Shown here: positions 52,831-61,353 of the stretch, in pieces
How positions within the stretch are numbered: position 1 is the stretch's first letter
Layout of the letters: each line of letters begins with the position of its first letter
Assembly (NCBI GenBank): GCA_024663395.1
Contig: JANFAH010000025.1
Span: 372,001 to 436,000 of the forward strand
Source of the DNA: Pisolithus tinctorius
Lineage: Eukaryota > Basidiomycota > Agaricomycetes > Boletales > Pisolithaceae
Length of the DNA: 64,000 bases
Direction: 5' to 3'
Made by a program: the position numbers and the translations under genes
Notes under the pieces: model-generated
Told to the model about the DNA's origin: nothing
The model's input: only the letters and a program-made list of their open reading frames with translations
Database searches by the model: none

Positions 52831-53871
52831 TCACAATGCAGGGGACGAGACGATTGCCTGGCAGAGGTACTCCATCACTTCCCTATGTTCATTGCAGAAT
52901 TCAAAGGGGACATCCTTTTTGGTCAGCTCAACAAGGGGACAGGCATGTTTGGTGAAGTCTTTGATGAAGATCCTGCAGTATGAGCAGAGACCTAAAAATC
53001 TGCATACTTCAGTAACATTTGTGTGGTAAGGCCAATCTTTAATCTTTTGGACTTTAGTTTCATCCAGAATTCTACCCTCGAACGACACCTTATGCCCAAC
53101 CACTATGATAGATGGTGCAGTGATGACACATTTCTTTGCTGACATGGTGGCTCCTGCATGACACAGGTGGTGTAAGACTCAGTTGATGTTCTGCAGGTGC
53201 TCCCAGATGAAGCGTCTAATCCTGGAATTCTGTGGAGTCATTTCATAGGTACCATCTGGATTTTGGTAGCAGGATTTGGGGCCTTTGATAGGACAGTCAT
53301 TGATAAATGGAATGGTGACCTCCAGAATTTCGTCCTTCAAAATCCAACAGATGTCTCCATGGAAAATCTGGATGGCATTTGTGTAGCCCATAGGAAGTTT
53401 GGTGAGTCAAAGTGTACTGATAGGGGTTTGGAAGGTAGTGAGGTCATGGTAATCATTGTGGATGGTGCGATGATCGTACCTGACCATAAGATCTAAAATT
53501 CCATAGACTGAATGGCAGGTGAAGGCCTCGGCAATCAAATTGACAAAGGGGGGAATGGCCGAGTCCTGAATAGAAACAGTGTTTAGAGGTTGTAAATCAT
53601 GGATGAGGCGCAGAGATTTTCCGTCCTTCTTGACTACACAGAACCATTTCAAGCAATAGGATGAAGTAGATGATTTGTAAACTCCTGCGGAGATCTTTTC
53701 TTTGATGATGTTAACCACTTCATGAAAAATAGCTGGAGGAATGGGAATATTACACTCAACCCAAGGTTTGTGGGCTAGTGTGGGTATCTTCAGAGGCAGG
53801 AACATATCCTCTCGAAAGGTCCCTCTTTCTGACATGTCCCAAGCGAAGGCATCCTCTTGCTCCTTGACCAA
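52831..53871 (-). pseudogene. pol: Gypsy-C copy 2 reverse transcriptase
   Basis: RT from 53871 down: KKDGKSLRLIHDLQPLNTVS near 53620, LPMGYTNAIQIFHGDICWIL near 53390, and IPFINDCPIKGP near 53310, where the catalytic pair reads ND as in copy 1. Then AKKCVITAPSIIVVGHKVSF near 53130. TGA after ISTL (53407) is shared with copy 1. It lacks the 2-bp deletion of copy 1. Probably inactive. Confidence 0.84.
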
Positions 53872-56208
53872 CCATCACACTAGGTCTAATTCCACAGGCC
53901 AAAGGAACCTTGCCAGGTCCAGATCAAGCTTGTCAGCTCTTTCCTGAGTAAACCTGGCACCTGGCATGAATGGAGGGGGATGAGTAGGTAAAACAGGCAG
54001 ACCTGCGAGTGGGTCTTCAGCCTCTTGACACTCTACCCAGAATTCTGCTGGCATCGACATTGGTACTGGCCTCACCTTCCTCGCTATGGGTTTGTACTTT
54101 AAGACATGACAAATGGGATCAAACTGATAGGTAGAGCATAAGGCAGAGATTGTCAGTGGAGAAATGGTAGTAGCAGTCAAAAACAAGAAAGGATCAGTCA
54201 GAGAAATGGAACTGGTATCAAAGGGATCGACAGGGGGTGCCCTGTTACCTTGTAAATCATAGATAAATGCTGCAGTGGAATTTATGGCAGTCTTTAGTGG
54301 AGATTTCCATCTTTGCATCTAAGACCTGGTTTATGATCCGCTTGGTCACTGCAGCCTCATTGAAGCTGCTTTGGTAGCAGAATTGGGGTGCAGAATTTGC
54401 AGATGGCTTAAATTTCCAGAGATCTGTAAGATTAGGAGTAACTGGGGTTTTTCCGGCTGCTGGGGTTTCTGAAGAAGAGGCAGAGTTAGCTGGAGTGGGA
54501 TTACTGACTGGGATAGGGGCAGCTGGCATGTTGGCTGACGCTGGGACTGCTACTGCCAGTTTTTGATGATGAGCCAGGATTTCTATGCTGTCAAAGCAAG
54601 CTGCCTTCTTTTTCTTAATAATGTTCTTCAACTCTTCTACCTGTGCATAAGCTCTTGCTAAGGCATGTTGGTCCTCTTTGTCTGTGCCCTCATCTGGGTC
54701 TTCATTGACTAGATAGGAGGAGGGATGTAAGTCAACTTGGTATTCTGTGACATCCTCATTGCTGAAGAACATTGTGCTGATGAGGTGGGGAGGAGTATCG
54801 CATCCATGGGACAAAGTTGACTGCTGACTGGGTCGCTGAACTGAGATGAGGTTTGCCAAAGCAATGATCGAGTCGTGCATGGCAAGGAAGTTATCGATCT
54901 TTTCTTTAAAGTTCTGACCTGCAGCTGTCCTAGGAATGTCAGAGCCATCTGGCATAAAAACTCTTCCCCCAATTAGAGAGCATTTCATTTCCCAGCTTGT
55001 ATGTATTCATGACACAGCGTGCATTCTGCAGTTCTGTGGCCATCTGTTCCCCTGCAGAAGAAACACCATGGATCAAAAGAGCAGCGGAATTGGCCTTCTT
55101 GACCTTGTTGGGGAGGTGGGGCAGAAGCTGGTTGCTGAGCAACTTGAACATACTCTTGTTTCAAGATAGTGGGAACAGTTGGTGAGGAATTTGGAGTGGA
55201 ATTCTGGGGAAACAGTGCTGATGAGTCTGGCTGAGGGAGGTTTCGTTTGGCCCCACTGAGGAGGTAGTTGGCATGTTTGTAAACTGTATCAAACTCTCAT
55301 GGTTCGTCGATGTCATGATCTAGGTCAGAGAGTTGCAATCATGTGAGCAAGGAATTCCAAAACCTCAGGGGAAACCCCTCAAGGAATTTCTCATTGATGT
55401 AGTCCTCAGGGAGTTTCTTCTTCTTCTGGATGAGGCTGAGGATGCATCAGAATTCTTGGACATATTTCCCAAGATCTTCCAGTGACTCCATAGGCTTCTG
55501 AACCTGATGGTAGAGTAGAGTTTCGAGGTCGGCTTTAGTATAGCGGTGATCTTTCACCGAGGCACCTGGATAGTAGTTCAGGAGTTCTTTGGAGAATGTG
55601 TCCCAGTCATTGAAGCTGTCGGTTGTGGCGTCTAAGGTGGACCAAAATTCTGCCTCGTTGTGATCCATGTAACGGATGACCCAGTGGATCTTATCTTTTC
55701 CAGAAATGAGACCAGCATCGAGACAGAGTTGTTCAACATCTTCGAGGTATCAGGTGATATCTTCAGTTTGCCCAGAAAACTTTGGGGCTTTGTTGGAACC
55801 TCTGAGCAGCATATCTTTTGCTCCAGACATTATGCGAGGTGGTGCGGGGATCTGGACTGAAATTTGGGGAATGGTATGAGCAGAATTCGAGAGAGGTGCA
55901 GCAAAGGTATTCTGTACTGGTATTTGAGTAGAAAGGGTGAAAGTGGAATTTGCGATTAGAGAGTAGGAATGAAGTAGAAGCTGTTCAGCAGCTAGTTCTG
56001 AATTGCTGGATGGCGAGGGCAATGAAGAAGTTAGTTCTGAAAGAGGTGAAAGTTCTTGACACTCAGCAGGAGGAGCAAAAGGTTCATCAAAGTCGAAACC
56101 TCCAGGAAACACTGGGTAAAATGCTGGGGGCTCTGGGCTCTGAAAGACCTTGTCTAAACCGAGATCTGAGTCTGACGAGTGTGGCTCTGAAATATCTCTA
56201 GGATCCAC
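53872..56208 (-). pseudogene. gag: Gypsy-C copy 2 Gag with protease deleted
   Basis: From 56208 down: DPRDISEPHSSDSDL start region without an ATG, Gag-fold (EAEFWSTLDATTDSFNDW near 55640), a knuckle region near 55060, then a linker to MEISTKD (54310). Here the sequence jumps to CHKFHCSIYL, skipping what is 23116-23914 in copy 1. The aspartic protease is therefore gone, and the frame enters the pre-RT region (54318-53875). Stops in the Gag part include TGA at sites where copy 1 has CAA. Confidence 0.82.
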
Positions 56209-56350
56209 TACTGGGATTAAGATCTCTGATGAAGAGATGGAAAGTCTCTGGAAGGGCTCTAGGAACCCTTTGAGTTCAGTTCTTTGACAAGTGGGTCATA
56301 GGGATCTCCTTTCCAGATCTACAGAGCCCTTGTGGTGGGCTCCAAAATGT

Positions 56351-57393
56351 TGTAGTACATGACTTCTGGGAAGCATGCGACTAGAGGAAGGCTGTAGAGA
56401 GAATTCCCTAGGAACGTCCCAAGGGATGCTGGGTGGAAGGAGAAGTCAAAACTAAAAAAAAACTAGAAGGGGAGGGGTATTCATGTGAGGGCAACGGAAT
56501 TTAATTCTGGAGGGATGCAGATGTGTGAGGGACCACAAGATGGGTATACGAAATTCCAAGAAGCCATTATGTGATGAGAAGAGTGAATTTTTAGGCGAGA
56601 GGGAAACAGGATAAGGTGTGCAGGATCAGAGGATGCAGGAGACATGAAGGCCACTGGAGATGCTGTAGACTCAATATATGCACTTTAGACTCTAGGAACT
56701 CTCGAACTCACGAAACACACACAGATAGTGACTCTCAAGGTGGGTGGTATATTTTTGACACTACAATGGAATTATATAGTACAAGGGACAAAGGTACAAG
56801 TCGGAGTAAGGTGGGGCAGAAAAACTAAAAGACCAGAAAATAAAGGAGTGGATGACAGACATCAACAAAGTACAGATGCATGTGAAATGGACCAGTGAGT
56901 AGCAGACAAGAGTAAAATGGGACAGTGGTAAAGGGTATCTTCCAACAGAACGAGGGTACATGTACAAGTGAGAGGTGGAGCTGGCAGGAGGGGGAAGCAC
57001 AAGAGGGCAGAGCATACTGGCACAAAGTCCAGATTGCAGAATTTGGGGTGACAGGGGAAACCAGAGTTTTTTGTAGAGGTGACTGGCATGGGTGAGTGGT
57101 GACGTGGGTGGGGGTGGCTCGGCTACTGAATTCTGGATGACTCTGGGCGAATGCAGAATTTCTGGATCAGCTCATTGATGGCTGGGCAACATGCTGAAGG
57201 TCGGGAGAAACTCCGAAGGCAACAGGGGTTGGGAGGAAACATGAGGTTATGAGCAGTAAGAATTCCAAAAGCGTCCAAAGGCCTAGAGCGATAGGGGTTT
57301 GTTGCAGAGGCCAGATAGGGGTTTGTCACAGAGGCCAGCAGAATTTAGTGACAGACTCCTGTTCCAACCTCAGGGAGAATATGGCTCCCTACA
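56351..57393 (-). repeat. Gypsy-C copy 2 5' LTR (1043 bp)
   Basis: Sense start TGTAGGGAGCC at 57393, sense end at 56351. It is 28 bp longer than the other LTR; a short duplication with GATAGGGGTTTGT is visible at 57290-57330. The primer site (TGGAGCCC) follows at 56344 on the minus strand. Confidence 0.9.
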
Positions 57394-57427
57394 CCACACC
57401 TGAGACCCCCCTCCCATAACTAACTAT

Positions 57428-58414
57428 ATGTCAGCTGCTCCCACCACTGAGATCACCCCTCACCCCCCAAACAGTTTCCCAGTACCCCAGCTATGTGACC
57501 AGGTCACTAGAGGCCTCAATGAACTGCTCCTAACTGCCTGGATGAATAAACCAGGCCCCAAAGCCTGGATAAGGCCCTGGAGAGCCAAATTCGAGTCTGA
57601 CATGGAGGCCACTTGGTCGAAATTAAGGACTCTAGTCCAATGCATAGTTGGCCAGGAAGCATCCATGACCCTCGTCATCAGTACCCCCCAGGAGGACAGC
57701 ACCTTTACCACAGAATGCAGCCCACCACCTTGGCATTTTCTCATCTTGGGCCTCTCCCAGGAAGCCACCACCTTCCTAGTAAACCTGCAGGTCATCTCTA
57801 CACCAGAAATCACAGCCTTTACACTCCCTTTCATCTGACCCACCCCCACTTATATATGCACCCTTGAAAACTTCACCCTCCTGGATTCCCTGGAGAGCAA
57901 TGCTATAGTTGCCAGCATTGTCAAACAAGCCATCCAATCTGATGATGTTATACCTGAATTCATCCATGGTTTAGACCCTGACCCCAATGTTTTACCGATG
58001 CTGATCAACTCGATACATGTTACTAGTCTCCACATCACCAACAATGTCACACACAAACAAACAATCTGGAACATCTACTGCTCCTACAACCCCACGTTCA
58101 TGACTCTAGAGAAACACTTTCTCTGGTGCTGTCTCATCTGCAACTTGTGCTTCTGCTTGGAAGATCACAGAATGGGTGTGGTCCAACTTGGAGAGAAACA
58201 ATTTAGATGCATGGGATGTAAGTCGCTTGACCACCCCACTGGGCTTTGTCCCTTCCCTTCGATCCCAGGATGGCTAGGACTGAAACCCCAACTCACAGAC
58301 TCCATCCCCAACCAAATAGCCCCCACCCCAAGACCTGTTAGGGACTGTAACACTGTCAGAGGTGGAAGAGGCACCCCGTGGGGTAGAGCCCACAAAGGTG
58401 GCCCTCGCTACTAA
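57428..58414 (+). pseudogene. LINE-2 ORF1
   Basis: 328 codons with one in-frame TGA (57836, fits CGA). Contains a domain ending in a zinc motif FRCMGCKSLDHPTGLCPFPS (near 58200-58260), a CCHC type seen in Agaricomycete LINE ORF1 proteins, and a Gly/Arg-rich end (RGGRGTPWGRAHKGGPRY). Likely binds the LINE RNA. ATG at 57428 is the first in frame after the LTR, so a longer N-terminus may have been cut off. Confidence 0.72.
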
Positions 58415-58966
58415 GTAAAGCACACCTGCTCAATTAACCATACATCATGTGTATACCATACAACCCCTTACATATAGTAACTATCTCACATTGAGCCAAC
58501 AAAACAAGAACCACATCACAATACTCACAGTTATAGTTACTCTTAAAATACACTCCTATAACAACATGACTCCATTGCAACCTTCTGCGAAGGTGCCGCT
58601 ATCCAACAGTGAGGGACAGATAGCCCCAGACATACACCCTAGGCAGCACACCACCTTGAAGCATCAATGAGGGCCCAAATATACTGACTCTCGACCTCAG
58701 TCAGAGTACAGGAAAGCCCTGGATGCCAAAGGTTTCTCCAGTCTAACCTTAGTGTCTAGGTATGACTTCTACCCTCAAGACATCAAAAAACACCAAAGCA
58801 CACGACCGGATGCTGCTCAACGACAACTCCAGCCCTTCTTGAAGGACTAGTCACTCTTCAGGTAAGGTACACACTGACTACAAACACAGATGCACATACA
58901 GGTCACACACCCAGTACTTTTTCCAACAACAGCCTCCCCCCCACTCCCAGTCCCAGAGAGGGTGTC
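58415..58966 (+). other. LINE-2 ORF1-ORF2 interval
   Basis: No clear open frame. A stretch at 58700-58840 (EYRKALDAKGFSSLTLVSRY) looks like decayed coding sequence, possibly the end of ORF1. Confidence 0.4.
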
Positions 58967-59703
58967 ATGATCTCAGCTGCCAATCCCACCCTCAATGAAG
59001 GTACTAGGAATCTGGGCAGATCCTCAGTAAGTGGCCACATATTCACCACTACCCCACAATCCCATAGTGAAACACCTCACTACTTGGCTCCTGGAGTCAC
59101 ACCTACCCAGGCACATTCTGCTGCAGGACAAAACCAGTCCCAGTCGAGCAGAGGTCACAACCAGACCATCAATCCACCCATCCACAGGCTGTCAGGCTGT
59201 CACAGACACTCCCCCCCCCATACACAGAGTGCTTGACTATGCAACAACACCCCTGCTCCCCAACCACCACAGCACAACCCAGGCAACCATATTTGCTCCA
59301 GCATAAAAATTGCCTCACTGAACATGAAGGGATGTTTCCATGACAGCAGCAATAAGTGGCTCCACATAAATCAACAAATGAGGGATGACCATCTAGCGAT
59401 CCTGGCCCTACAGAAGACCCACTTGGGCCCAATGCAGACCACCTCTCTGAACAATACCTTCATGGATATGCTATTCATCATTGCTAGCATAGACCCAATT
59501 CACCCATCAGCAAGGGGCATCGTGATCACCCTCAACAAACATCTTGTGAAAACAAATGATGTCAAAGTCCATGAGATAATACCTGGAAGGGCAATTGTGT
59601 ACACCCCCAACGACCCATCAGAAAACCAAATCTTCTGGGAGACAATCCACAACAAACTCATTAACCTACCCCAACCAGATGTCCTACTAGGGGACTTCAA
59701 CAT
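58967..59703 (+). pseudogene. LINE-2 ORF2 endonuclease domain, truncated
   Basis: Frame from ATG 58967 with one TGA (59234, fits CGA). A low-complexity Thr/Pro leader, then the APE-type endonuclease: SIKIASLNMKGC near 59300, LAILALQKTHLGP near 59392 (Glu of the LQE motif is Lys here), and LPQPDVLLGDFNIV ending at the Gypsy-E LTR. The enzyme nicks the target for reverse transcription. Confidence 0.78.
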
Positions 59704-60154
59704 TGTTACGTTTCACCCCTAACTTTTCCTCTTTACTGTATGGTTACCTTGCTTTTGATCTGTTGGACTTAGTTTCTTTTTCGAGCCATCTTCTCTCTGA
59801 TCCGACAGCTCTCTACTTCCACCACTAGCGTTACTGTCTCGTAACATGCCTTAGACATGTGTCGTCATTGTTCAACCAATGGCGTAGTTACCTCAGTACA
59901 TGCGGATGCCTCATGGTCTGTTTCCTTGTAGTATTTAGGCCACCAGCTCAAGTCCTGGAACTCCAGACTTGAGCTGCTCAATTATACACAGCGTTCTCAG
60001 AACTTCGCCCTCAGTGTCCCTAACAAGGACCACTCTTACCGGTGTTGCCCTAAATCCTCCATCGTTTACAGAGGTTACTGCAGCTGTTGCTCAGTAGAAC
60101 CCTTAGTCTGCAATTTGAGCTCTCCCTATGTCTTGACTTTGGTCGAGCATAACA
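59704..60154 (+). repeat. Gypsy-E 5' LTR (451 bp)
   Basis: Starts TGTTACG and ends CATAACA, inverted copies of each other except for one CpG loss (CGTAACA to CATAACA). The end is fixed by this match and by the primer site two bases later. Confidence 0.78.
59932..59975 (+). promoter_or_regulatory. Gypsy-E promoter and predicted mRNA start
   Basis: TATTTAGG at 59932-59939. Predicted start A59965, 33 nt downstream, begins AGACTTGAGCT (59965-59975), exactly complementary to the primer site 60157-60167. AGCTCAAGTC also occurs upstream at 59945-59954, so the region could form a hairpin. Confidence 0.65.
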
Positions 60155-60156
60155 AA

Positions 60157-60167
60157 AGCTCAAGTCT
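60157..60167 (+). promoter_or_regulatory. Self-primer binding site of Gypsy-E
   Basis: AGCTCAAGTCT begins two bases after the LTR and is the reverse complement of LTR 59965-59975. Same layout and length as in Gypsy-A. Confidence 0.78.
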
Positions 60168-60207
60168 ACAGCCTTTGGCTGAAACGGTCACTGCTTAGTG
60201 CACCACC

Positions 60208-61353
60208 ATGAACCCCCAAAACAACCGACGTTGGGCGCCATTGTGACCCACTCGCAAAGAATCGTCATCTGACAAAGAACAGGAGAGCACTGTCACAGAC
60301 ACCTCCTCCAATGAACCCGAACAACCGGATAGAGGCTTCACCTCTGGAATCCTCTCAAACCTCTTCACCCAGTCCCTCGCGTCACTCGGTACTCCAATCC
60401 CACCAGTACCTGCCACACTTCCTACACCCCCGACCCCACCACTAAATACGATGTCTGGTTCATCGTCGAAGGGAACGACTGCCACTACTGGAGTCAAACC
60501 CACAGAATTGAAGATCAGTGCTCCCTCTGAATTTGATGGAGACCAGAAGAACACCATGAGTTGGCTGTACTCAGTACAGACCTATCTTTTGGTAAACAAA
60601 GAACTGTATGACACCAACACAAAAAAAGTCGTTTATGCACTGTCATACATGAAGAAAGGCATCGCCTGTTCCTGGGCTGCCACCTTCCAGAAGGTGTCTC
60701 TGGAAAAGACCCCCCTGAGTTTTGGCACTTTCGCCAATTTTACAAAAAGTTTCAAAGAATCTTTCACCTCTGCAGACACTGTGGGTACTGCCATCGCCAA
60801 GCTACGTACCCTAAAGCAGAAAGAATCGGTCGAACAGTACATCACTGATTTCTGAACCGCCGCTGCTGACTCTACCATCATGGAAGACGTCGCCTTGATC
60901 GAGTTCTTCTCACAAGGACTCAAACCTTTCATTGCGAACCAAATCCACATGATGGAGACCACCCCCACTAAGATCGAAGGGTGGTACACCCAAGCGCAGA
61001 AGTTCGATGCAAAATGGAGAAAAGTCAATGAAATCTTGGGAAGAAAAGAAAAGAAAACGTTCCACCCCAGGAACAATTTTACTGAAGAAAAAGATCCAAA
61101 CGCTATGGACATGGATGGAGTGAGACTCTCCAAAGAAGAACAAGACCGTCACATCAAAGAAGGAAGATGTTTCAGTTGCAGAAATAAAGGACATCTCTCC
61201 CGAGAATGTCCAGACAAGGGGAAGACTCCCCAGAAGAAAGTAAAGAAAATCCATAAAATTGTGGAAGTAGAAGAAAGCGACGATGAAGAAAAAGTCTCTG
61301 GTCCATCCGTTGCTCTGGTGAACATTGCTAGAGCCCTTGGGAAGGATTTTTGA
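60208..61353 (+). pseudogene. gag: Gypsy-E Gag
   Basis: Proposed start ATG 60208, in frame with the rest. TGA at 60244 and after YITDF (60853), both fitting CGA. Pro/Thr-rich N-terminus, Gag fold (FDGDQKNTMSWLYSVQTYL near 60530; FTKSFKESFTS near 60745), and a CCHC knuckle CFSCRNKGHLSREC (61169-61210), then a Lys-rich and acidic tail. An alternative start is ATG 60451. The gag stop TGA (61351) directly follows a run of five T; pol is in the -1 frame. Confidence 0.85.

Larger units (their letters stand above)
47724..57393 (-). mobile_element. Gypsy-C copy 2
   Basis: Minus orientation: 5' LTR at the right (57393-56351), gag, RT, RNase H, integrase down to 50806, antisense accessory gene (49003-50556, plus strand), and 3' LTR at the left (48738-47724). 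Compared with copy 1 about 800 bp is missing (equivalent to 23116-23914), removing the protease. Left flank CTGG belongs to LINE-1 and right flank CCAC to LINE-2, so the two ends do not share a target duplication, as expected if it is a recombinant of two copies. Confidence 0.88.
57394..59703 (+). mobile_element. LINE-2, 5' part (ORF1 and endonuclease)
   Basis: Non-LTR retrotransposon different from LINE-1: ORF1 with a CCHC motif, a spacer, and the start of ORF2. Its left edge is cut by Gypsy-C copy 2 and its right edge by Gypsy-E, inside the endonuclease. RT is outside the window or lost. Confidence 0.82.
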
